Of a stretch of 64,000 nt of DNA, positions 8,083 through 16,310 are shown in pieces (the stretch's first letter is position 1; each line of letters opens with the position of its first letter). The notes below the pieces were generated by a model. That model did no database searches. It was not told the DNA's origin and saw only the letters and a list, made by a program, of their open reading frames with translations. A program made the translations under genes and the position numbers. This DNA comes from Pseudomonadota bacterium (GTDB taxonomy: Bacteria > Pseudomonadota > Alphaproteobacteria > Dongiales > Dongiaceae), in contig JACPDN010000015.1 in assembly GCA_016183985.1 (NCBI GenBank), forward strand, positions 62,001-126,000, in the 5' to 3' direction.

Positions 8083-8856
8083 TCACATCCCGCGCTTCCT
8101 TGCCTGCGCCTTGGCCGCGAGCGCTGCGCGGTGGACCGGTTGCGGGGCGCGATCGGCGAAGATTTCCGGTTGCTTTTCGGCAAGGCTCAGCAATTCTTCC
8201 ATCACTGCATCGAGATGGTTGATCATGGCTGCCGCTGCGGCGTCGCCATCGCCCTTTTCGAGCGCGGCGACGACCCTGGCATGTTCGTCATAGGTCAGCT
8301 TGTGGCGGCGCTTGGAGGCGAGCAGCCGGCGGATGCGATCGAGGCCCAGCCGTGCGCTTTCAACGCTAGCGCGCACGCGCGGGAAACCAAGGGCCGTAAA
8401 GATGATCTCGTGGAATTCGAGGTCGAGTTTGTGAAAACCGATAGGATCGCCGGCATTGGCTGCGGCCTTCTGGTAGCGGATGTTCCGCTGCAGAGCCTGG
8501 AGCAGATCGGGCTTGAGATTCTGTGCCAGCGAGCGCACGGCCTCCGCCTCCAGCGCGCGGCGCATGAAGAGGTTTTCGCGCACATCGCCTAAGCGGATGA
8601 GGGAGACGGTGGTACCGCTTTGCGGGCGGATCTCCACCAGGCCCTCTGCCTGGAGGCGGGAGAGCGCCTCGGAAACGGGGAAACGGGAGACACCCAGCCG
8701 CTCGCAGAGCGCGTTCTTGTCCAGCTGGGTGCCAGGCGGAAGTTCAAGCGAAACAATGGCTTCGCGCAGGGCACTGACCACGCGCGCGGTCGTACCGCCG
8801 CGGGCAGTGGCGCTGACATCGCCGAGGAAGGCGTAGGATTCCGCTTTCACATTCAT
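8083..8856 (-). CDS. GntR-family (FadR/FCD subgroup) transcriptional regulator
   Basis: 257 residues: N-terminal winged helix (about 20-85; PPGTQLDKNALCERLGVSRFPVSEALSRLQAEGLV) and a C-terminal FCD effector domain. Likely metal-ligand residues are Asp/His in DLEFHEII, His in YDEHARVV and His in INHLDAV. It is divergent from the UxaA-type dehydratase and first in line before the sugar dehydrogenase, so it probably controls both arms in response to a sugar acid intermediate. The assigned ATG (8856) has no Shine-Dalgarno and sits one base from a perfect palindrome, suggesting a leaderless or operator-overlapping start. An internal start cannot be excluded. Confidence 0.88.
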   Translation of the reverse strand: MNVKAESYAFLGDVSATARGGTTARVVSALREAIVSLELPPGTQLDKNALCERLGVSRFPVSEALSRLQAEGLVEIRPQSGTTVSLIRLGDVRENLFMRRALEAEAVRSLAQNLKPDLLQALQRNIRYQKAAANAGDPIGFHKLDLEFHEIIFTALGFPRVRASVESARLGLDRIRRLLASKRRHKLTYDEHARVVAALEKGDGDAAAAAMINHLDAVMEELLSLAEKQPEIFADRAPQPVHRAALAAKAQARKRGM

Positions 8857-8857
8857 G

Positions 8858-8869
8858 CTAACATGTTAG
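8858..8869. promoter_or_regulatory. Palindromic operator between gntR and the UxaA-type dehydratase
   Basis: CTAACATGTTAG is a perfect 12-bp palindrome in the 64-bp divergent gap. Its position next to a FadR-type regulator gene makes it the probable autoregulatory and pathway operator. Confidence 0.65.
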
Positions 8870-8920
8870 AATGTAGCTCACGAAACGCAACCCCTTTTTG
8901 CCAGAGCCAGCAGAACCGCC

Positions 8921-10477
8921 ATGAGCAATCTCAGCCCCAGCAACCTTGGTGTCGTCGCCGCGGAACCCCGCTCCATTCGCTTGTCTCCACGAGACAATGT
9001 CGTCGTCGCGGTCGACGAGATCGAAAAGGGCAAGCTGGCCGCTGGCGGCATTGCCGCCAATGCGCGCGTAACAAGGGGCCACAAGATGGCTGTGACGGCG
9101 ATTGCCGTGGGGCAGCCGGTGCTGAAGTTCGGCCAGATCATCGGTTTTGCGACCGAAGAGATCGCGCCCGGCGATTGGGTGCACGAGCACAACACCAGCA
9201 TGGGCGAGTTCGACCGCGACTATGAATTCGCCGCTGGGGCGAAGAACGACGAGGTGTTGCCGATCGAGGCGCGCGCGACCTTCCAGGGATATCGCCGCGC
9301 CAACGGCAAATCGGGTACCCGCAACTATATCGGCATCCTCACCTCGGTGAATTGCTCGGCCTCGGTGGCGCGCTTCATGGCGGAAGCGGTCACCAAATCC
9401 GGCATCCTGGCGCAGTATCCGAATATCGACGGCATCATCCCCTTCGTGCATGGCACGGGTTGCGGCATGGCGGCCAAGGGCGAAGGCTTCGACATCCTGA
9501 AGCGGACGCAATGGGGTTATGCCACCAACCCGAACTTGGCCGGCGTGCTGCTGGTGGGCCTGGGCTGCGAGGTGTTCCAGATCAGCCGTATGAAGGAGCT
9601 CTACAACATCGTCGAGAGCGACACGTTCCGCACCATGACGATCCAGGATACCGGCGGCACCAGGAAGACCATCGAAGCTGGTGTCGCCGCGATCAAGGAA
9701 ATGCTGCCGAAGGCGAATGACGTGCGGCGCGAGACGATCTCAGCCTCCGAACTCATTCTCGCTTTGCAATGCGGCGGGTCGGATGGCTATTCCGGCATCA
9801 CCGCCAATCCGGCACTGGGTGCCGCAGTCGATTTCCTGGTGAAGCATGGCGGCACGGGCATTCTGTCCGAGACGCCGGAAATCTATGGCGCCGAACATCT
9901 GCTGACCCGCCGCGCGGTCAACCGCGAAGTGGGCGAAAAGCTGGTCGCGCGCATCAAATGGTGGGAAGCCTATGCCAGCCGCAACGGCGGTGAAATGAAC
10001 AACAACCCCTCGCCCGGCAACAAGGCGGGTGGTCTCACCACCATTCTCGAGAAATCACTCGGCGCTGCTGCCAAGGGCGGCACCACCAACCTCACCGCCG
10101 TTTATGAATATGCCGAACCGGTGACGGCCAAGGGCTTCGTCTTCATGGACACGCCTGGCTACGACCCCGTCTCTGCGACGGGCCAAGTGGCGGGTGGCGC
10201 CAATATCCTGTGCTTCACCACCGGCCGTGGCTCTGCCTATGGCTGCAAGCCGACGCCCTCCATCAAGCTTGCCACCAACACGCCGATGTATCAGCGCATG
10301 GTCGAGGACATGGATATCAATTGCGGCGACATCCTGGACGGCGTCACCGTGCAAGAGAAGGGCCAACAGATTTTCGACCTGATCCTGCGCGTGGCATCCG
10401 GCGAGCAGTCGAAATCGGAGCAGCTGGGATATGGCGACAATGAATTCGTGCCGTGGCAGATCGGCGCCACGATGTAA
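8921..10477 (+). CDS. UxaA-family sugar-acid dehydratase, probable L-fuconate dehydratase
   Basis: 518 residues, full-length UxaA (altronate/galactarate dehydratase) architecture. An N-terminal SAF domain (about 18-95) precedes the catalytic part with NYIGILTSVNCSASVARF, HGTGCG, GLGCEVFQI, LALQCGGSDGYSG, ETPEIYGAEHLL and CGDILDG. Conserved Cys and His probably bind iron. The known enzymes dehydrate aldonic or aldaric acids. The context of fucose dehydrogenase, lactonase and KDF-type dehydrogenase points to L-fuconate as substrate, taking the place of the enolase-family dehydratase used in Xanthomonas. Campylobacter jejuni has a similar UxaA-type gene in its fucose locus. Transcribed alone, it ends at a good terminator (10527). 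Confidence 0.85.
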   Translation: MSNLSPSNLGVVAAEPRSIRLSPRDNVVVAVDEIEKGKLAAGGIAANARVTRGHKMAVTAIAVGQPVLKFGQIIGFATEEIAPGDWVHEHNTSMGEFDRDYEFAAGAKNDEVLPIEARATFQGYRRANGKSGTRNYIGILTSVNCSASVARFMAEAVTKSGILAQYPNIDGIIPFVHGTGCGMAAKGEGFDILKRTQWGYATNPNLAGVLLVGLGCEVFQISRMKELYNIVESDTFRTMTIQDTGGTRKTIEAGVAAIKEMLPKANDVRRETISASELILALQCGGSDGYSGITANPALGAAVDFLVKHGGTGILSETPEIYGAEHLLTRRAVNREVGEKLVARIKWWEAYASRNGGEMNNNPSPGNKAGGLTTILEKSLGAAAKGGTTNLTAVYEYAEPVTAKGFVFMDTPGYDPVSATGQVAGGANILCFTTGRGSAYGCKPTPSIKLATNTPMYQRMVEDMDINCGDILDGVTVQEKGQQIFDLILRVASGEQSKSEQLGYGDNEFVPWQIGATM

Positions 10478-10526
10478 CGTTCAGAGAGAATGGCCGGGGA
10501 CCTGTCGCAAAACGTCCCCTTTCCCT

Positions 10527-10557
10527 GCCCTCCCCTTCGCGGGAGGGCTTTTCTTTT
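10527..10557 (+). terminator. Rho-independent terminator after the UxaA-family gene
   Basis: GCCCTCCC pairs with GGGAGGGC around a 6-base loop and is followed by TTTTCTTTT. It lies 50 bases after the dehydratase stop codon. Confidence 0.85.
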
Positions 10558-10585
10558 AGGCGGCAGTTGCGCATGCGGCAAGAGT

Positions 10586-10614
10586 GGATCCCCGGGGACA
10601 AGCCCCGGGGATCC
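10586..10614. repeat. GC-rich palindrome related to the type A repeat
   Basis: GGATCCCCGGGG-ACAAG-CCCCGGGGATCC is a perfect 12-bp-stem hairpin in the convergent gap between the dehydratase and the GGDEF/EAL gene. It shares its core with the unit at 5957-6035. Confidence 0.7.
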
Positions 10615-10637
10615 CGTATCTCAGCAAGTATTCTGAA

Positions 10638-13124
10638 TTACTCCGCGGCCTTGGTGCTGAGCGGCAGTTCGGCCTGGATGAGGCGAGGGGCCGCTTCGAT
10701 GAGGCGTTTGACGTCCTGGCGGCTGATCGGGCGACCCAGCAGATAGCCTTGGGCCTGGTCGCAATTCTCGTTCTGGAGAAGTGCCAGCTGATTGGGCGTT
10801 TCGACGCCTTCGGCTGTGACGGTGATGCGCAGCGAGCGCCCCAGCGCGATGACGGCGCGCACGATCGACATCGAATCCGGGTTCTTCTCCATCTCCCAGA
10901 TGAAGGAGCGATCGATCTTGATCTTGTCGAACGGGAAGCGGTGCAGATAGCTCAAGGATGAGTAACCGGTGCCGAAATCGTCGAGCGAGATACGGACACC
11001 CGCGGCCTTCAGCGTATTGAGCGTTTCCAGCGTGCGGTCGGTATCGTCGATGAGCACGCCTTCGGTGATCTCAAGCTCCAGCCGGTTGGCGGCGAGGCCG
11101 GTCTGGTTGAGGATGGTCAGCACTTCCTTGGCCATATCGGCATGGCGGAACTGGATCGGCGACAGGTTCACGGCGACGATCTTGTCCTCGGGCCAGGTCA
11201 CGGCTTCCTGGCAGGCCGTGCGCAGAACCCAGGAGCCCAGCTGCATGATCAAGCCGCATTCTTCGGCCAAGGGAATGAACTCGGCCGGTGAGATGGGGCC
11301 ACGCTCCGGATGGGTCCAGCGCAGCAATGCTTCGAAACCGATGAGGTGGGCATTGTCGCAATCGGCCAGCGGCTGGTAGTGCAATTCGAGTTGCCGCTCG
11401 GCCATCGCCTGCCTGAGGTCGCGCTCGAGGTGGCGGCGTTCCTGCAGGCGCGAATCCATGGCAGCTTCGAAGAAGCGGAAGGTCGAGCGGCCGGCTTCCT
11501 TGGCGCGGTAGAGCGCCGTGTCGGCGGCGCGCACCAGATCCTCGCCCTTCTCGCCATCGCCGGGGAAGAGCGAGATGCCGATGCTGGTGCCGATCAAGGT
11601 CTGCTGGCCGCCGAGATCGAAAGGTTTGGCAATCGACTGCACCAGTCGCTCGGCCATGATGGCCGGGCCGTCGGGATGCGAGACACCGACCTGGATGATG
11701 GCGAATTCATCGCCGCTCAAACGCGCCACGGTATCGTCAGCGCGGATATTGGCGCCAAGGCGCTGGGCCACCTGGCGCAGCAATTCATCGCCGATAGCAT
11801 GGCCGTTGAGGTCGTTGACATTCTTGAAACGGTCGAGGTCGAGACAGAGCACCGCCACTGTATTGCCGGTGCGCTTGGCGCGGGCCACCGCCTGGGTGAG
11901 GCGGTCATGGAAGAGAACGCGGTTGGGCAGACCCGTCAGCGCGTCGTGATGCGCCATGTGGTGGATGCGCTCTTCAGCCGCCTTGCGCTCGCGGATGTCG
12001 CGCAAGGCGACGACACGCGCGTCGCCGCCTTCGAAGGGCATGGCGCGGCCATAGGCCTCGACGGCGACGGCGCGGCCATCGGCATGGCGCAGATCGATCT
12101 CCATCGCTGTTTCGCCTCGCCCTTCTTCCTCGGCCCTGGCGAGGACACCGGCGATGCGGGCATGGCTGTCAGGCATGCAGAGGTCGAGCACGTTGCGACC
12201 GATGAGGCTTTCCTGCGGGCGACCGACGAGTTCCGCGAAGGCAGCATTGGTGTCGAGCACCTGTCCGCCGCGATGGATGACGATGCCTTCGAAGGTCGCG
12301 TCGGCCAATTGGCGGAAGCGGTTTTCACTGGCACGCAGCTTGGCGGCTTCCGCGGCGCGCAGACCCGAGAGATGCTGGTCGAAGATGGCGCCGGCAAGGC
12401 TCAAGGCGAGGACCACGACGGCGACAGCCGTCACACCAAAGGCCAGCCAGAAGGTCGAGAGGACCTCGGTCTCAACGGCAATGCCGGGATCGAGCGTGAT
12501 GGTGCTCGCCGCCATGCCGGTGAAATGCATGCCGCAGATGCCAAGGGTGAGTGCCAGCGTCGCGAGAACGCGGCGGCGCAGCGTGAAGGCGTCGCGACCA
12601 TTGCCGAAGGCAATCTGGGTCGCAGCACCGCCCATGACCAGGCCGATGAAGAGCGACGCGCCCACCATCGCCTTGTCGTAATGCAGCATCTGATAGAGGC
12701 TCATCGCCGACATGCCGACATAATGCATGGCGCTGATGCCAGCCCCGGCGAAGATGCCGCCAGCGATGATGTAGAGACGGCGCTCGAGGCCGGCGGCATG
12801 GCCATGGCCCTGCATGGCAAGGCCAAACCCTAAGAACGATATGAGGCCCGCGATATTGATTGAGAGGAAGGTCGGGATGACGGCATAGGTCGTCGGCATC
12901 TGCGGCGAGAAGGCCAGCATGGCGATGAAATGCGTCGCCCAGATCCCGGAGCCCGCAGCGACGCCGGCACCCGCCGTCCAGGCGAGGCGCGTCCAATTGC
13001 GCGCCGCGGCGGCGCGGCCAAGCAGGCTGAAGGCGGTATAGGCGGCAAAGAGGCAGATGAGGGCCGCAAGGAGCACCAGCCGCAAATCGTGTTCCTGGGT
13101 GATGCAAGTATAAATGCGCAACAT
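10638..13124 (-). CDS. MHYT-PAS-GGDEF-EAL cyclic-di-GMP turnover protein
   Basis: 828 residues. Residues 11-240 form the seven-helix MHYT sensor, with WATHFIAML, MHYVGMSAMS (about 133-142) and MHFTGMAAS (199-207); such domains are thought to bind metal and sense oxygen, CO or NO. A PAS domain covers about 265-385. The GGDEF domain (390-555) carries SGDEF at 470-474 in place of GGDEF, with an I-site RADD at 461-464. The EAL domain (570-815) has FEALLRW (EAL 598-600), DDFGTG (715-720) and AEGVET (771-776), so phosphodiesterase activity is likely intact. The cyclase may or may not be active. It stands alone, without obvious co-transcribed partners. Confidence 0.92.
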   Translation of the reverse strand: MLRIYTCITQEHDLRLVLLAALICLFAAYTAFSLLGRAAAARNWTRLAWTAGAGVAAGSGIWATHFIAMLAFSPQMPTTYAVIPTFLSINIAGLISFLGFGLAMQGHGHAAGLERRLYIIAGGIFAGAGISAMHYVGMSAMSLYQMLHYDKAMVGASLFIGLVMGGAATQIAFGNGRDAFTLRRRVLATLALTLGICGMHFTGMAASTITLDPGIAVETEVLSTFWLAFGVTAVAVVVLALSLAGAIFDQHLSGLRAAEAAKLRASENRFRQLADATFEGIVIHRGGQVLDTNAAFAELVGRPQESLIGRNVLDLCMPDSHARIAGVLARAEEEGRGETAMEIDLRHADGRAVAVEAYGRAMPFEGGDARVVALRDIRERKAAEERIHHMAHHDALTGLPNRVLFHDRLTQAVARAKRTGNTVAVLCLDLDRFKNVNDLNGHAIGDELLRQVAQRLGANIRADDTVARLSGDEFAIIQVGVSHPDGPAIMAERLVQSIAKPFDLGGQQTLIGTSIGISLFPGDGEKGEDLVRAADTALYRAKEAGRSTFRFFEAAMDSRLQERRHLERDLRQAMAERQLELHYQPLADCDNAHLIGFEALLRWTHPERGPISPAEFIPLAEECGLIMQLGSWVLRTACQEAVTWPEDKIVAVNLSPIQFRHADMAKEVLTILNQTGLAANRLELEITEGVLIDDTDRTLETLNTLKAAGVRISLDDFGTGYSSLSYLHRFPFDKIKIDRSFIWEMEKNPDSMSIVRAVIALGRSLRITVTAEGVETPNQLALLQNENCDQAQGYLLGRPISRQDVKRLIEAAPRLIQAELPLSTKAAE

Positions 13125-13308
13125 GACGAACGGACTCGCTCACAGAAAGCCGGGGCCATCTGCCCTTGCAGAACCGGCATTCGTTAATAGTCGGGCATTT
13201 ATGAATCAGAGATTAATCAGCGCACATCAAAGTGTGGCGGGAGGCGATATCGCTTTCAAAAAATCTCCGCTTTCGCCGGGAAACGAAAAACAGCGCGAAA
13301 AATGGCGT

Positions 13309-14283
13309 TCAGAGTAGGTTTAAAAGCCCCGCCTTCTGATGCACGAGCGCGTAGATTATGTCGATGGTCGGGGTCGGCACGTTAACGAGTTGGCCGAGAT
13401 CGCGGACGGCGCCGACGATAGCTTCAAGCTCGATCGGGCGGCCGCGCTCAATGTCCTGCAGCATCGAGGTCTTGTGCTCGCCCACGCCAGCAGCGCCGTT
13501 GATGCGCTTCTCGACATCGATCGGCATTTTGACGCCGAGCGCATTGGCGATCGCCTCCGCCTCGCCCATCATCGCCTTGGCGACAGCGCGGGTGCCAGGA
13601 TCGGCGCAGAGCTTGGCGAGCGTGCCGCCGGTCAGCGCCGAGAGGGGATTGAAGGCGACATTGCCCCAGAGCTTCACCCAGATCTCGGTGCGGATGTCGG
13701 TCTTGACCGGCGCTTTGAAACCGGCGGCGATGAAGGCAGCCGAGAGCGCCTGGACGCGGGCGGATTTCTCGCCGCTCGCCTCGCCCAATGAGAAGCGGTC
13801 GTTCTCGACATGGCGGATCTCGCCAGGTGCCACGACCTCCGCAGCCGGATAGACGACGCAGCCGATGACGCGTTGGGGGCCGACGAGATCCCAGAGCTTG
13901 CCCGCCGGGTCGACGGCCGGCAGGCGCGCATCCTTCAGGGGCCCTTCCGCACCGTAGAAATACCACCAGGGCATGCCATTGACCGCCATGACGACACCGG
14001 TCTCGGCCGTGAGCATCGGCGCCAGCTTGTCGGCGATGCCAGGAACGGCGTTGGCCTTCAGCGCCACGATGACGAAATCCTGCGGGCCGGCCTCGGCGGC
14101 ATGCTCGGTTGCCTTCGGATGCACGGTAAAATCGCCGCTCAAGCCATGGATGTGCAGGCCCTTCTCTTTGAGGGCTGCCAGATGCGGCCCGCGCGCGATA
14201 AGGGTGACGTCCTGTCCGGTGCGCGCGAGATGACCGCCGATCAAACCGCCGATGGCACCGGCGCCGTAGATGGCGACCTTCAT
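13309..14283 (-). CDS. 2-dehydropantoate 2-reductase family protein (PanE/ApbA-like)
   Basis: 324 residues. N-terminal Rossmann motif GAGAIGGLIGGHLARTG, the Lys in EIWVKLWGNVAFNPLSALTGGT, and the C-terminal helical domain with SMLQDIERGRPIELEAI are all standard for ketopantoate reductases (NADPH, pantothenate/CoA biosynthesis). The gene overlaps the stop of the upstream acyl-CoA ligase (ATGA at 14280-14283), a pairing unusual for the housekeeping panE. It may be a paralogue acting on another 2-keto acid, as many alphaproteobacteria carry several. The gap of about 185 bases that follows (13125-13308) holds no gene, only AT-richer sequence. Confidence 0.85.
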   Translation of the reverse strand: MKVAIYGAGAIGGLIGGHLARTGQDVTLIARGPHLAALKEKGLHIHGLSGDFTVHPKATEHAAEAGPQDFVIVALKANAVPGIADKLAPMLTAETGVVMAVNGMPWWYFYGAEGPLKDARLPAVDPAGKLWDLVGPQRVIGCVVYPAAEVVAPGEIRHVENDRFSLGEASGEKSARVQALSAAFIAAGFKAPVKTDIRTEIWVKLWGNVAFNPLSALTGGTLAKLCADPGTRAVAKAMMGEAEAIANALGVKMPIDVEKRINGAAGVGEHKTSMLQDIERGRPIELEAIVGAVRDLGQLVNVPTPTIDIIYALVHQKAGLLNLL

Positions 14284-15794
14284 GCGCCCAGTCCCAACTT
14301 CTGCGCCAAACCGATGCGCTGCAGCTTGCCGGTGGCACCTTTGGGGATCTCGGTCAGGAAGACGATTTTCTTCGGCACTTTGAAATCGGCAAGCCGCGTG
14401 GCGGCGAAGCTGCGGATGTCCTGCTCGGTGGCGCTCTCACCTTCCTTCAGCACGATCGCAGCACCCACTTCCTCGCCGAGCTTCTCATGCGGGATGCCGA
14501 AGGTGACGATCTGTGCCACGGCGGGGTGATCCATCAGGATGTCATCGACTTCGCGCGGGGATATCTTCTCGCCGCCGCGATTGATGATCTCTTTCAGGCG
14601 GCCGGTGAGGCGCAGATAGCCCTCCTCGTCCATTGTTCCCTGGTCGCCGGTACGGAACCAGCCGTCGTGAAATCCTTCCGCATTGGCCTTGGGGTTGTTG
14701 GCATAGCCCGGCGTCACATTGGCACCCTTGATGACGATCTCGCCCACTTCACCGGGCTTCAGCAGCTTGCCGTCGGTGCCCATGATGGCAACCTCGGGAC
14801 CGGCGGCGAGACCGACCGAGCCAGCCTTGCGGGCCTTGGGTGGCAGCGGATTGCTGGCCATCTGATGCGCGGCTTCGGTCATGCCATAGGCTTCGACGAC
14901 TGGGCAGCCGAAAGTTTCTTCGAGTTGCTTCATCACCTGCGGCGGGAGGCTCGCCGAGGACGAGCGGATGAAGCGCAAGGGGTTGCGCGCCAGGATCTCG
15001 GCATTGCGGTCGGCGCGGGCGAGCACTGTCTGGTGCATGGTGGGAACGGCCGTATACCAGGTGGCCTTCGCCTCATCGAGCTGCGCAAAGAACTTCAACG
15101 CGTTGAAGCCCGCCGGCACATGGACCGAGGCGCCTGCCGCGAAGGACGACAACAGGGCGGCAATCAGTCCATGAATGTGGAAAAGCGGCATGACGACGAG
15201 CGAACGATCCGTCGGCGCCAGCGCCAAGGTGCGCTTGATATTGCCGGCGGAAGTCGCGAGGTTGCGGTGCGTCAGCGGAACGATCTTCGGCCGCGACGTC
15301 GTGCCGGAAGTATGCAGCACCAATGCCACATCGTCCGGCGAGGGATTGGGCGCCCCTTGATCGGCAAAAGGCACTGACAGCGTCAGCGCGCCGGCAGGAC
15401 CGGTAAGATCGGGGATCACATCGATCACATCGATGCCACGCCTAACTGCCACTTCGCGTGCCGGCGAGTCCGGTCCGCCGAGAATGATGAGCGCCTTCGC
15501 GTCGAGATCGCTTAAGTAGAAATCGAATTCGTCGGCACGATAGGCGGCATTCAGCGGTGCTGCCACGGCATAGCTCGCCACGCCCACGAACATCGCTGCC
15601 ATCTCGGGCCCGTTCGGCATGACGATTGCCACGGCGTCCTTCTGGCCAATACCGATCGCCCGCAAGGCGCCGCCGATGCGAGCGACCAGCGCGTTGAGCT
15701 CGCCACGCGTCATGGTGCGGCGATCGGGGGCGCCGATGGCATCGGCCTGGGATGCGCCTTGCAGCAGGGCGGGAATATGAGTGGCAGCTGTCAT
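14280..15794 (-). CDS. ANL-superfamily acyl-CoA synthetase, oxalyl-CoA-synthetase-like
   Basis: 504 residues. Adenylation motifs are visible: LHTSGTTSRPKIVPLTHRN (P-loop), MPLFHIHGLIAALL, AYGMTEAAHQM, WFRTGDQG and GGEKISPREVD, with the C-terminal catalytic lysine in PKGATGKLQR. The TSRPK form of the P-loop and PLFHIHGL resemble the oxalate-CoA ligase group (plant AAE3, yeast Pcs60), so a small dicarboxylate may be the substrate. It starts at ATG 15794 with GGAATAA upstream. It overlaps the PanE-like gene, hinting that both work on one 2-oxo or dicarboxylic acid. Family sure, substrate open. Confidence 0.85.
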   Translation of the reverse strand: MTAATHIPALLQGASQADAIGAPDRRTMTRGELNALVARIGGALRAIGIGQKDAVAIVMPNGPEMAAMFVGVASYAVAAPLNAAYRADEFDFYLSDLDAKALIILGGPDSPAREVAVRRGIDVIDVIPDLTGPAGALTLSVPFADQGAPNPSPDDVALVLHTSGTTSRPKIVPLTHRNLATSAGNIKRTLALAPTDRSLVVMPLFHIHGLIAALLSSFAAGASVHVPAGFNALKFFAQLDEAKATWYTAVPTMHQTVLARADRNAEILARNPLRFIRSSSASLPPQVMKQLEETFGCPVVEAYGMTEAAHQMASNPLPPKARKAGSVGLAAGPEVAIMGTDGKLLKPGEVGEIVIKGANVTPGYANNPKANAEGFHDGWFRTGDQGTMDEEGYLRLTGRLKEIINRGGEKISPREVDDILMDHPAVAQIVTFGIPHEKLGEEVGAAIVLKEGESATEQDIRSFAATRLADFKVPKKIVFLTEIPKGATGKLQRIGLAQKLGLGA

Positions 15795-15799
15795 GATTT

Positions 15800-16240
15800 T
15801 TATTCCTTAGGCGCGATATCTGTCAGTTGGCACGACACCCTGCCCGGACCGACGGGGGCTGCGCAAGTGGCTTCGAGATAGGCGACATTCCCCTGGCGCG
15901 GGCGGGCGAGGTCCACCTGCCCGGCGCTTTCGTGCCAGTTCCCCTGGCGGCCGCAGAGGATGTTCTCAATCATCAATCGACGTTGCATGTCATCGCGATA
16001 AACGAAAAGAGCGTGATCATCGCCCTGCTGCCTGAGGGCGATATCAAAAGTGGTGCCCGGCACAAGCAGCCCCAAATCCCGCTCAACCCAATGGCCGTAA
16101 ACGATCTTGCAGGCGAACGGTTCCGATCCCGCGTTGGTCAGCTGTAGATTGACCGCATGGTCGGCAGGCGTATGCATACAAGCCGAGAGCAGGAAAACGG
16201 ACGCCAAGAGAGGCAAAATGAAAGGCGGAAGTATTTTCAT
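15800..16240 (-). CDS. Small putative lipoprotein
   Basis: 146 residues. A short positively charged start, a hydrophobic stretch and a lipobox LLSAC with Cys21 indicate export and lipid attachment. The mature part has four further cysteines that could form disulfides and no domain I recognise. It starts at ATG 16240 and ends five bases before the start of the acyl-CoA ligase, so the two may be co-transcribed. Its first base lies 70 bases from a divergent aminotransferase gene. Function unknown. Confidence 0.65.
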   Translation of the reverse strand: MKILPPFILPLLASVFLLSACMHTPADHAVNLQLTNAGSEPFACKIVYGHWVERDLGLLVPGTTFDIALRQQGDDHALFVYRDDMQRRLMIENILCGRQGNWHESAGQVDLARPRQGNVAYLEATCAAPVGPGRVSCQLTDIAPKE

Positions 16241-16310
16241 GCACGCAACCGCAGTCTAGAATTGCCGCATTAGAATAAGCCGCCTCGCTCTCAAGGGAAA
16301 TGCCTGCATC

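Noticed and set aside
7030-8592. A 520-codon open frame on the + strand
   Set aside because: It runs antisense through the aldo/keto reductase and GntR genes and across the type B repeat, has no recognisable domain and shows the composition of a shadow frame in GC-rich DNA.
11310-12833. A 507-codon open frame on the + strand
   Set aside because: Antisense to the MHYT-GGDEF-EAL gene; low-complexity Ala/Gly/Arg-rich translation without motifs.
13255-13300. Possible terminator after the PanE-like gene
   Set aside because: A short TTTCG/CGAAA stem is followed by a T-run only after six intervening bases; too weak to call.
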